Shown: positions 46,792 through 58,228, counted from the stretch's first letter. The stretch: 64,000 nt of DNA from Tenodera sinensis (GCA_030765045.1 CM060962.1:166757694-166821693), one strand, 5' to 3'. A program made the numbers and translations. Notes: a model not told the origin generated them from the letters alone.

Positions 46792-46796
46792 CATTA

Positions 46797-46884
46797 TCAG
46801 CAATCAGAGCGGAGAAGCCACCTAGCACACACCTTCCGCTCAAGCCCAGCCAATCCCCTGTGAGCGGCCCAGATATAAATACGG
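46797..46884 (+). mobile_element. Penelope-like copy B, 3' continuation
   Basis: TCAGCAATCAGAGCGGAGAA through GTGAGCGGCCCAGATATAAA continues copy B after the LINE insertion, as judged by collinearity with copy A. The match stops at about 46884, before the hammerhead region. Confidence 0.75.
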
Positions 46885-46904
46885 TACCTTCAAGTCTCGG
46901 AAAT

Positions 46905-47860
46905 ACATGAACTTTCAAATATTCACAGTTTGGCTTTAAAAAAGGACATTCCACAGAACTGCAGCTTCTGAGATTAACTGATGACGTAACTGAGCAATTT
47001 AACAATGGGGCTTCAACGTTGGTGCTATTTTTGGACGAAGAAGCCGCGTTTGACCGGTGCTGGCACAATGACCTCATTTATAAACTGCACCGCAATTTCC
47101 CGGCCCTTCAAAATTACCTGTATTTGCTGCACAATTTCCTAGAAAATCGGCAATTTTACGTCCAAATGGGAAACTGCTCCTTCAGGGAGCGAGTAATGCG
47201 GGCTGGCGTCCCAAAAGGGGCAATCATGTCGTCTTTTTGGTATATATTATTTACCAATAATTTCCCAGTGGACGCTAGATGCAAGGTCGCCATGTATGCA
47301 GACGATGCCGCAATATACAACCACAACAAAAATCCTCGTTTCGGCCTTATATAAATGCAAAGATACACAAACAACTTCCTCTCATGGCTCCATGATTAGA
47401 AAATCAAAATTAACCACAATAAATGCCAGCTAATACATTTTTTAAAGCTGCATCACACTTTGGTAATGGGTCTAACGGTCGGTGGTCAAATATTGCACTG
47501 TCGTCAGCATGTTAAATATCTAGGCGTCACCATGGACCGCACGATGTACTGGTCCACCCATATAAAAATAGCGGCAACAAAGGCAGACAGCGACTAAAGT
47601 TATGCGTCCCCATCTTCCGCAGCAAATAGCTGAAACTCAAATCCAAGCTGATTCTATACAGGTCATTTATTCTTTCGGTGGTCCTGTATGTATGTGTGGC
47701 CTAGGCCAATGCCTCCAAAACCGCCCTCAAACAAGTTCAAACTCTCCGAAACCTCTCCCTTATAAAAATTCTCTCTGCTCCATTCCGAACTACTAACCAA
47801 ACCCTTCACCTGGAAACCCAGATCTCATCCATCCCAGAGGCAATAACAAAACGAGCCGGG
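46905..47860 (+). pseudogene. second Jockey-like RT fragment
   Basis: Opposite orientation to the nested LINE. Frame: YSQFGFKKGHST, LVLFLDEEAAFDRCWHNDLI (first palm Asp present as LDEEAAFD; D to E at one flank), GVPKGAIMSSFWYILFTNN, VAMYADDAAIYNHNKNPRFG (YADD at ~47298). After a TAA at ~47352 the thumb continues in pieces (VKYLGVTMDRTMYWSTHIK near 47515) and a C-terminal region (SSIPEAITKRAGATWTRIRN near 47830). Fingers and endonuclease are missing. It is less similar to the nested LINE than expected for one family, so it is probably another Jockey lineage. Confidence 0.78.
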
Positions 47861-47863
47861 GCA

Positions 47864-47998
47864 ACATGGACGCGCATTAGAAACCACGATAACTACGTGA
47901 TCGCAAACATTGGCAAAGGCGAGCCGAAGCACCGCAAGCATGTAAGAATTAAAATATTCTAGACCCGGCACGGCTCGCCGACTAATGCGCGCCCATGT
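47864..47998. repeat. imperfect nested inverted repeat
   Basis: ACATGGACGCGCATTAG (47864-47880) and CTAATGCGCGCCCATGT (47982-47998) are complementary at 16 of 17 positions; GGCGAGCCG (47918-47926) and CGGCTCGCC (47971-47979) pair perfectly inside. Confidence 0.8.
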
Positions 47999-48173
47999 AA
48001 TCCAGGTCCTAGGCCGCACACACACTAAGGCAGAGGTCCACGCCTTGGGAACCACTCAGGAGCTGCAGCCTGTCCGTGCAGGAAGACAGTGGAAAACCGT
48101 AAATAGTGTACAAAGTGAAGTGTAAATAGTTCAGTGCGCGAGCTGGGAAGCATATTTTTGGCGTGCCCAGTGA

Positions 48174-48176
<3 letters not shown>

Positions 48177-48248
<72 letters not shown>

Positions 48249-48365
48249 TGTGATGGGATATACAGTTCTGGTATGCCCAGGAGTGACTGCGTGTGTGTAT
48301 GTGTGTATACAAACAATGTAAATTGTAAAAAAAAAAAAAAAAAAAAAAAAAATCTACAATTCAGA

Positions 48366-48444
<79 letters not shown>

Positions 48445-48518
48445 TGTGATGGAACATACAGTTCTGGTATACCCAGGAGTGACTGCGTGTGTGTATATAA
48501 ACAATGTAAATTGTAAAA

Positions 48519-48560
<42 letters not shown>

Positions 48561-48580
48561 TACAATTCAGAACATCTCAA
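48177..48580 (+). repeat. duplicated ~200-bp unit: (TG)n plus unique block plus A-rich run
   Basis: Unit 1 has (TG)n 48177-48243, then GCGTGTGATGG..TACAGTTCTGGTAT and CCCAGGAGTGACTGCGTG, ACAATGTAAATTGT, a poly(A) run (48328-48351) and CTACAATTCAGAACAT. Unit 2 repeats the same order with (TG)n 48369-48440 and an (AT)n run (48522-48553) in place of part of the A run. Confidence 0.9.
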
Positions 48581-49424
48581 ATACATATGTTTAATTGGTG
48601 ATGAACAATATAACAAAAATATAGCAGAAAAAACCGTTAAAGGTATTACAAATAGGCAAAAAATGCCTATGTTCATTATAGTGGACACTGGGACTGAAAG
48701 GGTTAAACAGGAATTTCCTAAAATTAATGTACTTGCCTAAAAATGTATGTCAATGTTTGGCACACTTATCCATGCGAACAGATGCTTTCAATTATGAATT
48801 TAAATAAAAGTAAAAAGCAGGATGTCTCTCTGATGCTGCTTTAGGGGCGGTACTAAGAACTTCTACTGCCAAATCTGTTGTACCAAATTTTGGTGAATTA
48901 GGTGCGGCAAAACAATGTCAAAATCTACCTAAATGGTAAATGTACACAAGGGTAGCCACAATATATGTAGAGAATAAATGGCGTGTTTGTGTGTTCACAT
49001 GTTTGTCATTAATAACAATTGTTTTGGTAGCTGCACCCTACGACCTGTCCCACTCAACAGTCAACGCAACATTCGTCCCACCGCAGGTACTACAGTTACC
49101 GCTACCACAATACCTTCTTGGTGCTGCCTCTGCCACTTAACCTTCCCCCACCTCTCCGGTGCCCAGCTCAGTACCGGTGCTATTGCCAGTGCCGGTCGGG
49201 GCCCAGGCGGCACATTAGTTGGAAAGGCCTGACTTAGGAGATTCTGGTACAGTACATCAGTTACGCCAGCCCAGCTACTACACTCTGTGGCTGACTCCTT
49301 TGGTATACCAGGAAATCAGCAGCCATTCTTAGGTATTTGCATTATTGTATTTATTTAAACTGTGGATTATAATCTTATGCGAGTACATTAGTAATTTTTT
49401 TGAAAGAATATGTCCTTAATAACA
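48581..49424. other. non-coding stretch
   Basis: Nothing recognised. 49060-49230 is GC-richer without an assignable motif. Confidence 0.5.
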
Positions 49425-49728
<304 letters not shown>

Positions 49729-49890
49729 TGTTAGTGTTAATTGCTACTCAGTCACTGCTGTGTCAAACTGTTTTCCTGCAAGAATTCTTCTGCATGCCAA
49801 TAAATCTGTTGACATTTCATATATAATCATACATAAATGCCATCATTCTCCTCTGATATCAAAACTGCAACCTACGACACATAAATCTAG
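49729..49890 (-). mobile_element. SINE-A copy, diverged
   Basis: In plus orientation it reads GTGTTAATTGCTACTCAGTC, CCTGCAAGAATTCTTCTGCA, TGCCAATAAATCTGTTGAC and AAAACTGCAACCTACGAC, collinear with the plus-strand reading of the complete SINE at 17930-18110 (CTGTCAATTGCCAGG, CCCGCAGGAGTTCTTTAACA, TGCCAGTAAATCTACTGAC, GGTTTGAACCCGCGACC). The tRNA-like B box is degraded. Its 3' tail side is the TAA array. Confidence 0.72.
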
Positions 49891-50465
49891 CACTAACAGA
49901 AAATCATCACCCAAAACAACAAATACGATCTCCTGCAGTAATACTTCTTGTGTCTAATATTAATTATTAAATATTACAGAAATGCAAAGAGATTGCAGAG
50001 CATTGAAGAGCAGTTGAGAATTGTAGTTTTGAATGAGCAGTGATGCATAAATGGCTTGTTATACAAAACTTAACAAAGGTTTCATATAGTTGTACGGTAT
50101 ATCACTCCTAAAATAGTTATATTATTTCAGAGGGCAAGATATCTGTACATATGGTGATGTAATGACCTTGTTTATTTATTCAGTTTAATGTATACCACCT
50201 GAACCAAATAGGTTAATAACTGAAACATACTAATTATGATGATGCTCTTGCTACTGTATCATAACTATATCTAGTGCTGTACTATAGTTTGTATTTCTTG
50301 AACGCTAATTCTTTCTCAAGCACATATTAGTCCTGGTTCCTTCTGATTGACCTAATAATCTAAGTTAGCATTACTTATAAGTTTCATACAATTATACTTG
50401 ATGCAGAAATATCAAATCTCAAGTCCAAAGAGGTTAAAACGAACGGGGGAAAGGGAAGTGAAGTT
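49891..50465. other. non-coding stretch
   Basis: Nothing recognised. Confidence 0.5.
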
Positions 50466-50550
50466 ACTACGTAAGATTTGAACCCATGCTATCACTTCAT
50501 GACAATGAATTAATGCCCGTGATACCATTCAGGTATCAAGCTTCACAGGT
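50466..50550 (-). mobile_element. tRNA-like SINE head, degenerate
   Basis: The minus strand shows TACCTGAATGGTATCACGGG (A-box-like) and GGGTTCAAATCTTACG (B box) about 45 bases later, the spacing of a tRNA gene. Acceptor closure is poor, so I call it a SINE head. Confidence 0.42.
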
Positions 50551-50804
50551 TTTAAATCGCAATCTCATTTACGCTTGACAAGCTTGCTATTACCTCAAGG
50601 CTCTGCTTAGATGTTATAGCCTTTCAGCATGGCCTAAGGGCCCTTTAAACATTTGAATACTAATAAACAAAGGCACAAAATATTATATCATAGTTCCTAC
50701 CGGAAATTATTCATTAATTTAACAAATGTGTGATATCACTGTTGAGCACCCATTTTTGGTATATACATGTCTTTAATTAGTCACATACCAAACAGCCTGC
50801 GTGG
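50551..50804. other. spacer
   Basis: Nothing recognised. Confidence 0.5.
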
Positions 50805-51337
50805 TATTTTGCCTGTCCGCGTTCTTAGTGCTCGTTGCCGTCTGTCGCTATCATAGAAACGCGTGGATGAAACCATAAAACATTTTTAAAACACCTACTT
50901 TTAAAAGTTTACTTACCAACTATATGAAAGGAGATGCCGAAACTGGCCACGGTCGTTGTCCATACATTTTTGACACCTCTTTAGGAAACTATCCATCACT
51001 CGCCGTAGTTCACGTTGAGAAATGCTGGCAATTTCCTGGTGGATATTTTGTTTGAATTCTTCCAGGGTGTGTGGTGTTTTCTTGTACACTTTATGTTTTA
51101 AGTTACCCCCAGAGATAGAAATCGCAGGGGGTTAGGCCGGGGGACCAAGGGGGTTGCAAATCTCCACTGATAATTCTGTCCTGAAGCACACTTTCAATTG
51201 TTGTCATCGAAAGATTGGCTGTATGAGCTGTTACAGAGTCTTGATGAAAAAAGTAAAACTCACGCTCCCTATCTATTAATTCTCCAAGAAAGGGGCAAAA
51301 TAGTATTCGCGTATAGGCGGGCGTCAGCTGCTGACGC
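50805..51337 (-). pseudogene. mariner/IS630-like transposase relic (MLE-1 copy b)
   Basis: Minus strand from 51337: YTRILFCPFLGELIDREREF, YFFHQDSVTAHTANLSM (second catalytic Asp in HQD), LQDRIISGDLQP, then WSPGLTPCDFYLWG with the third Asp. Frameshifts then lead into the C-terminal blocks shared with copies a and c: AACACACCACACACCCTGG, ATTTCTCAACGTGAACTACG and the 3' end ATGGTTTCATCCACGCG. The N-terminal part and first catalytic Asp are missing. The family matches the catalytic layout of mariner-like D,D34D enzymes. Confidence 0.72.
51321..51337. repeat. 17-bp perfect palindrome at the junction of two opposed relics
   Basis: GCGTCAGCTGCTGACGC: 8-bp arms around a central T, directly between MLE-1 copies b and c. 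Confidence 0.85.
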
Positions 51338-51349
51338 GAAAAAAAAATG

Positions 51350-51765
51350 ACCCTATGACTCAGAACCTACTATTGTTCATGAAGTACCCCTTCATGATGA
51401 CAAAATTGGTGTATTGTGCGCCATTAGAGGAGAAAAGTTTCTCAGATCTCCAATAAGCTACTTCTATCTCTGTGGTAATTAAACACGAAGTGCACAAGAC
51501 AAACCCACAACGCTGGAAGAATTCAAACAAAATATCCGCCAGGAAATTGCCAGCATTTCTCAACGTGATCTTTGGCAAGTGATGGATAGTTTCCTAAAGA
51601 GGTATCAAAAATGTATGGGCAACGACGGTGGCCAGTTTCAGCATCTCCTTTCATAAGGTTGGTAAAAATGTTGTGTGGTTTCATCCGCGCCTTTCTATAA
51701 CGGCAACGGTAACGAGCACCGAGAAGGCGGCCAGGCAAAACAACACGCAGCCCGTTCGGAGCTTT
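51350..51765 (+). pseudogene. mariner/IS630-like transposase relic (MLE-1 copy c), internally deleted
   Basis: Plus strand: EPTIVHEVPLHDDKIGVLCA (the block just after the first catalytic Asp), a jump to YFYLCG (the third-Asp motif region, with the Asp gone), then KTNPTTLEEFKQNIRQEIA-like sequence in another frame, ISQRDLWQVMDSFLKRYQKC and NDGGQFQHLLS. About 90 residues including the second catalytic Asp are deleted. The 3' non-coding end (TGTGGTTTCATCCGCGCC, ACGAGCACCGAGAAGGCGG) matches copies a and b. Confidence 0.72.
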
Positions 51766-53399
51766 TCTTGCTCTTCCCGCATAACTGCATATAATTGCCA
51801 ATCTTTTTGATCACTTGTCACATAGACACCTTGAAATAGGTGGTTTGTCTGGTAGGAAAGTTTAGAGGTGGATACTCGTAACAATGTACACCATGTACTG
51901 CCTAAAACTACAAAATCAATTAGAAGAATGGCGCATTCTCAGTATAAGCAGTGTAGGTTAAAATCCAGAATACCTTGTGTCCTTTAAATTGCTTTATAAG
52001 TGATTGTCTTTCTAAATATGCAATAAGCTGTTAGTGGGGGAAAATAATAATGGACCTAAGAAATATTTACCCCTTGTGCAGGTTCCATAAATTCAGAAAA
52101 TTAAGGGTAGCTGGATTAGCTGGTAATGTGGTACAGCTGCTTAAGCAAATTTAATATACCTTGGCACCCATCTATTTGTTAGTTATTTGTCTGGTGATTT
52201 TCAAAGTTATTTTCATTACTTTACGCTCATTTGAAACCAGTTAAAGCACGTTTTCCAGCTGTAGGTATGGTTTAGCGATGCAGTCTAAAACATTATTCTG
52301 TCTTTTATAATCATATTAAAACAGATATTCAAAATTTATCTGATACCCTTATGTTCATATGCATTTGGGAATAAAAATTGTTTCAACTCGCACTTGACTC
52401 CAATTGTTATTTTTAAATTGAATCACCACTAGCATGTAGCATTATGAAAGTACTTAAAGGAGCTGTATAAAGCTAATAAAAATTAAAAGCAAGCTACAGG
52501 ATAAAAGAAAACCAAACTTAATGACATCACAATCAAAGTTATGATAATGATTATTCTGACAACTTGGATACCTGTATTATGTTATTTCTCAGCCAGTGTT
52601 ATTTTACAGTTAAAGAAATTTATAACTGAAGTGCATGCAATTAAAATATAACTACAGAAAACAATCCAAAATTAACAAATGCTCAATGCTACCATAAGCA
52701 ATGTTTGGGGGAGATGGGAAAAAAGTTTGTAAAAGCATATTACTGGCCCGTTAAGTAAAGAATGTACGTAGTTATAATATTACACCAAAAGTGATATTAA
52801 TATTTAGAGCTTTATGATTTAAGATGCTTTAGCTTATTTGAATTAGTAGAATGTTTATTGCTAAGATTTATTTGAAAATTATTCCAATGGAGCAATTAAT
52901 ATTTATTCCCTGTAGTACTAATCCAAAGGTTTAGCATGTTTAAGCCTATCAAGAAATGGATATATAGAAGAAGCGGGGCTTACTTGTACCTCACAGGGGG
53001 GAGGCGCACTGCGGTATGATGGCACAATCTTGAACGTCACTGAACCTCGTGCCTCACGCTGCAATCAAAATAACACCAACGTTAGTATACAACTGCTAAA
53101 AAAACTCACTTCTTTATTACATGCACTCATGAAAAACTCTAATGCCTTATATTCACATTACTTTATGTATCCATCATGTTTTAGTTTTAATATTTTCTAC
53201 AAAGTAATCTTACAAAAGCTTATTTTCTATTTATGTCATGTTAACTGAGATATACCTCTGCAGAGGTGCCAAAGACTGGTACAGAGGGCCAACTTAGTAA
53301 AATGTACGTGTATCATGATTATTTAACGAGGCCTTCGTAACTTCCCCTCCTTGGCCTCTATTTACCCCTCTCCAATGACAGCAGTATTCATCCTACATG
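51766..53399. other. AT-rich non-coding stretch
   Basis: No recognised gene or repeat. Confidence 0.5.
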
Positions 53400-53620
53400 C
53401 TATAGTGCTTTTCAAATGGGAAGGAGTTTGTCCTTGAGCGTCTTCAGGCCGGTAACCAATCGCAGTCCTGCTGTGTTGTCATATTGCTTTCCCCTTAAGT
53501 GAGGCTTAACGCGTGCCAAGAAATATGAAGAGTGGGGGGTAATGAGCTTGCAACACTGTGCATGTAAACGCATCTCATTGATTGCAGATCAGAACCCTAC
53601 CCATTTGAAAAGCACTATAG
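53400..53620. mobile_element. 221-bp terminal-inverted-repeat element (MITE)
   Basis: Position 53400-53420 (starting CTATAGTGCTTTTCAAATGG) and 53600-53620 (ending AAAAGCACTATAG) are perfect 21-bp inverted repeats. No coding sequence lies inside. If the TA within the arms is counted as the duplicated target, the ends would be GTGCTTTT...AAAAGCAC and the element Tc1/mariner-like, but longer TSDs were not found. Confidence 0.8.
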
Positions 53621-53975
53621 TTATAACACGTCCGCATGAAAGGAAAGTACTGATTATTTCTGACCGCTTAGTAAATCGTTACTCAACTGTTACTTGATTC
53701 ACAGGATGTCGTAAACATCAGAAACTATACGTGGCCAGATGATTGGTCCATGACAAGCTGATAACACTGTTCGACAAATTTCAGAAACTGTGCAAATTCA
53801 CAGAAATGTAACTACATTTTAATGCCACCCAAGAAAGGCGGTTTATTAGAAGAAAACCTATTCGAAAGCAGAAACTGTATTATAATACTTGCAATGCAAC
53901 GGAGAAACGTGTTCAAAGGTGTTTCGATACAAATTTTAATGTACAGATATTGGGAGAATTTGTAGAAGCATTAAA
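53621..53975. other. non-coding stretch
   Basis: Nothing recognised. Confidence 0.5.
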
Positions 53976-54256
53976 CGTTTTTATGCCCTCAGGGGTCTCC
54001 GTCTAGGGGATATGTGAATAGCGACCACAAGGTACCCAAGCTGAGCAGAACATTACTTCCACTTACTGGTATTTTGCTCCTCACTGTAACTTTTCTATCT
54101 GACCTTACCTTGGTCAACTCTTGTTCTCTTCCGACCCCGATGCTATTAGGGTTCCCGAAGGCTAGGGAGTCTTTATTTTTCCAACCTCTCCATTTCTCTA
54201 ATTTCTCTATAAAACCTTAACCCCTAACATGCTGACCTGTCATGGCATGTATACGT

Positions 54257-54277
54257 CCTCTGATTGGTAATCAGAGG
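54257..54277 (+). repeat. hairpin in the LINE leader
   Basis: CCTCTGATT and AATCAGAGG, 9-bp perfect arms around a GGT loop, 190 bases before the ATG. Confidence 0.75.
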
Positions 54278-54467
54278 ATATGGTCGGTGAATTTATTTTG
54301 ATAATTCTCCCGGTCAGGTCGGTGAGACCCGCAAACCAACGACAGGTGTGGTCCTCCAGACATTCTGGGGGTTGTGAGAGAGCAATGTGACCGCCAAAAC
54401 ATAAAAATATGGTGCTCTCTAAAAAGTGGTTACATTTATTGCTAAGTCTCTTCAATATTTATGCAAT

Positions 54468-55717
54468 ATGACTCGAGGGGTAAAATGTTCCGGAGTTAAA
54501 ATAGTCCCCCATTCGGATCTCCGGGTGGGGACTACTTCTCGAGAACCAAAACATTATATTAATAGAAGATCTAACATCAGACTTCTACAATGGAATGCGG
54601 GTGGTCTCACACAAACAAAAAGAGTAGAACTGAATAAAATTGTATTTGATTATAATATTGATTTATTTTTCATACAGGAAGCAAATCTAACAAATGACCA
54701 ACTTAAATACTTCAATTTTACTGGTTTTCTACTACACCTACTACCCAAAAATAGACAGATAAGTAGTGGAATATTAGTTGGAGTCAAAAAGGATATTAAA
54801 TCCTCCTTTGAAATTGCTAAAGAAATGGATAACACAGATAAAAGTGAATTAATAAAGCTAAATTTTTGGGATAGCAAAACACATCTACATTTATACAGTA
54901 TTTACAATCCTCCCAGGAATGAACAGATCTCTCCCTTATTGACCAATTAAATAAAACAATCATAATTGGGGATTTCAATGCTCATTCCAAAAGATGGGGT
55001 TATGAAAAAGTGGATTCTACAGGGAAGATAGTGGAAGAATTTTAGAATACCACAACTTTTGAACTGATTTATAGTAAAGAAGATCCCACAACCTTCATAC
55101 ATTACTCCGGAGCAGGCAGTAACCCAGACCTCTTGTTAGCTACAACAGATATTGTTTCAAAAATTAAAAAACAAGTTATAGAAGATCCAAGTTCTGATCA
55201 CAGAGCAGTAATTGCTGATATAAAACTAGATAATACAAATAACAGTCAATGTCACACGAATCTGTATTGAAACTTCAAAAAAGCAGATTGGATCAAATAT
55301 AAAACTGAACTGGAACATAAATTTAAAGAACAAACAAACTCACAGCTACATGACCAACCAGATCATTTGAACAAATATTTCTGTAAAGTCATCCTAGAAA
55401 CCGCAAGAAAACATATTCCTCGGGGAAGAATTAAAAATTTCAAACCCTTTTGGAACCCCCAGTTAGAAGAACTGAAAAAGCAAAGGGATATAGCTAGAAA
55501 TACAGCTGAACAAACAAGAAGCATATCGGATACACAAATATTTCGGAAGAAATGTGCCTCACTTAAAAAAGAAATTAATACTGCTAAAAAGAATTACTTT
55601 AATAATTTCTTAGAAAAAATAGATTATAGGACAGATGGTAACAAAGCTCATAAGTTCATAAAAAATGTCAAGGGTAGGAAAGAAAACAACAGCACACCTA
55701 TCATACACGAACAATAA
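54468..55717 (+). pseudogene. I-like LINE endonuclease and linker
   Basis: I start at the ATG at 54468 (MTRGVKCSGVKIVPHSDL). Endonuclease motifs are in order: RLLQWNAGGLTQ (Asn), DLFFIQEANL (catalytic Glu), SGILVGVKK, HLYSIYNPPR, then after a frameshift near 54940 TIIIGDFNAHSKRWG (GDFNAH intact), NPDLLLATTD and SSDHRAVIADI (SDH intact). TAG at ~55042 and TGA at ~55268 interrupt the frame. The linker (FWNPQLEELKKQRDIARNTA, FKPF) continues to a stop at 55715-55717. The catalytic residues are all kept, unlike in the Jockey-like copy. Confidence 0.83.
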
Positions 55718-57740
55718 AATATTAACTAATGATGCAGCCATAGCCGAAACATTCAATAAATATTATGCTAATTCATATAAAGTAACAAGAAATAATAAAA
55801 AGGAACGTAAAGAATTTAAGAAAGATTTGAAACAAGAAAGAGAATGTGATCCTAACACTCAATGCAATATCTTTTTTCAAAATTTTAATATGCAAGAACT
55901 GAACATTGGAATAAATAATCTAAAAAACAAAAAGTCTCCTGGACCTGATCACATACATCCAGAGTTCATAAAAAACCTTGGAAAAACAGCAAAACAACAA
56001 CTACTAAAACTCTACAATCTATCCTGGAAAACCACTGTACCTGCTGAATGGCGAAAGGCAATAATTGTCCCACTCTTGAAGAAAGACAAAACAGCATCAG
56101 AAATAAAAAATTATAGACCAATAGCTCTTACTAGCATAATAGCAAAAGTGATGGAAAGAATGGTGTCAAACAGGTTAAATTGGTTTCTAGAATCAAAACA
56201 TTTAATTTCCCCATGTCAAGCTGGATTCAGAGAGTTCCACTCTACAAATGAACAAGTCTTACTTCTCAGTCAAGAAATCAAAGACTCCTTCAATAGAAAA
56301 GAAGATAATTTATCAGTTTTTATTGATTTCCGAAGTGCATATGATTCTATATGCAGAACAAAACTACTAAAGAAAGTAAAAAAAATAGGGATACAAGGTC
56401 CAATGTTTTCATGGCTATGCCATTTCCTAACACAACGCTTTATTGCAACCAGATATGGAAGAAACATATCTAAATACAAACAAGTACACCGTGGCTTACC
56501 ACAAGGCGCAGTGCTAAGCACAACACTTTTTAATATATTTATTAACGATCTGCCACAACAAATACAAGAATCAGGTGTGCAGTGTGCACTATTTGCTGAT
56601 GACTTAGTAATGTGGACTTCAAAACCAAAAAGCAAAAGTACAGAACTAGAAAAAACCATGCAACAATCCTTAACCAAATTACAAAGGTGGACCAAAGAAA
56701 ATATAATGACTGTTAATACAACAAAATCAAACTACCAAATCTTTTCACTAAGAAAAAAACCACTAAAAATAAAACTAAATTCTGAGGGTCAACAATTACC
56801 AGAAACAAAGGAAGCAAAGTATTTAGGTGTTACATTTGATACTAAACTTACATGGACCAAACAAATAGAAAATGTAATACAAAGAGCAGAGAGGCGCCTT
56901 TCACTGTTAAAACGTCTAACAGGAATGAAGTGGGGATGTTCCAGAGCAACTCTTAACACAACATATAATGTATATATAAAGCCATTATTTACTTACTGCA
57001 GCGAAGTTCTTGTAACAGCAAACACAAAAAAGATTCAAATCTTTCAAAACCAAAGTCTGAGATTAATTACAGGTGCTATCAAAACCACACCAATAGCAGC
57101 TATGGAAATTCTAACCAACCAATGCCCCATTGAATATGAAATAGAAAAAGCGGCTCTTATTCAACACGAAAAGTTGATCAGACTCCCATTCAATACATGG
57201 CACAAGAGAAATTTTACACATACACTAAAGACTCAGGAGAGCTTTCTTTCCGAAATTCAAGACATCAAGAAGAATGTATACCTTCCTAATTCAAAGGAAA
57301 ACTTCATATCTAAAGTCAATCCGACACAAACATTAGATATCACATATTATTTACACCTGACAGAAGAAGTTAAGAAAAGTGATACTCCAACTAGTGTTCT
57401 AAAATTATTGGCATTAGAGACAATCCATACTAGATTTCCAGAACACGAATGGCTCCATATTTATACTGATGGATCACTAATATCAAACCAAGATGGAGCA
57501 GGTGCTGGAGTCACATGTCACCTCTTTTCCTATTACAAATCTTTAAGTTATGGAACTACAAACTTTGATGGAGAAATTGAAGCAATTCGAATGGCCCTAC
57601 AAAATCTTTTGTACAGAATTTCACATTTTCAGCAAGCAGTTATTCTCTCAGATTCCAGGGCAGCAATTATAGCAATTACTTCCAAGTTGTCACCAAAAAA
57701 CCAAACAATTATAGAATTTGGAAAATCCTTACCCATCTAA
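55665..57740 (+). pseudogene. I-like LINE reverse transcriptase and RNase H
   Basis: A 691-codon open frame. RT: NKKSPGPDHIHPEFIKNLG, VPLLKKDKTASEIKNYRPIA, QAGFREFHSTNEQVLLL, FIDFRSAYDSICRTKLLKKV (first palm Asp), GLPQGAVLSTTLFNIFIND, CALFADDLVMWTSKPK (FADD at 56592-56603), KYLGVTFDTKLTW. RNase H: LHIYTDGSLIS (Asp), TNFDGEIEAIRMALQ (Glu), VILSDSRAAIIAI (Asp). A frameshift near 57720-57738 leads to the remaining QWIPAHCGLSGNEKADFLAK (His and last Asp). All catalytic positions of both domains can be seen. The enzyme would carry out target-primed reverse transcription. Confidence 0.87.
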
Positions 57741-58228
57741 CAGCACTTCAAAAACACCTAGTCTTCCAATGGATACCAGCTCACTGTGGACTGAGTGGTA
57801 ATGAGAAAGCTGATTTTCTTGCAAAAAAGGGTACCGGCAATGTGCAGAAATCAATAGTTAATCTACCATTTTATGCAGCTAAAAGATTAGTCAACTCTGA
57901 ATTCAAAAAAATTATTGAAAAATATTACTATGAAAAATCAAACATTAAAAGATGGGAACTACCAAACATTCAAACAGTAATTCCTGAGTATCCTCGAAAA
58001 ACAGCAGTTGTAACCTTCAGGTTGATTACAGGACATGATTGTCTGGCAAAACATTTAAACAGAATTGGGATATATTCTTCACCACTCTGTCCTCTATGTG
58101 ATCTGCAAGAGGAAATGGATCGAGACCACCTTCAAATATGCCCGGCCACTTCTAATGCCCCATCCATCAGTGAAAAATATTGGAGAGCAAGAGGATTAAT
58201 GACTTCATTGTCAGAAATCCAGCATTAG
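57740..58228 (+). pseudogene. I-like LINE C-terminus (end of RNase H and CCHC)
   Basis: Continues the RNase H fold with AHCGLSGNEKADFLAKKG, then a helical segment (FYAAKRLVNSEFKKIIEKY, RKTAVVTFRLITGHDCLAKH) and CPLCDLQEEMDRDHLQIC, a CX2C-X9-H-X3-C pattern usual at the end of RNase-H-bearing LINE proteins and implicated in RNA binding. Stop at 58226-58228. Confidence 0.8.

Larger units (their letters stand above)
43723..46796 (-). mobile_element. Jockey-like LINE inserted in Penelope copy B
   Basis: A 3074-bp element on the minus strand, bounded by TCAGCAATCA at 43713-43722 and 46797-46806; in Penelope copy A the same site is uninterrupted (ATTCAGCAATCAGAGC). It begins TAATGGCGCATAG, two bases before the endonuclease-RT ATG, so ORF1 and the 5' UTR are absent. 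It contains apurinic-like endonuclease and RT domains but no RNase H, as in the Jockey clade. The 3' UTR covers 43723-44096 and ends in a doubled 9-mer (CCAGAGGCA on the plus strand at 43723-43740) with no poly(A). Confidence 0.88.
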
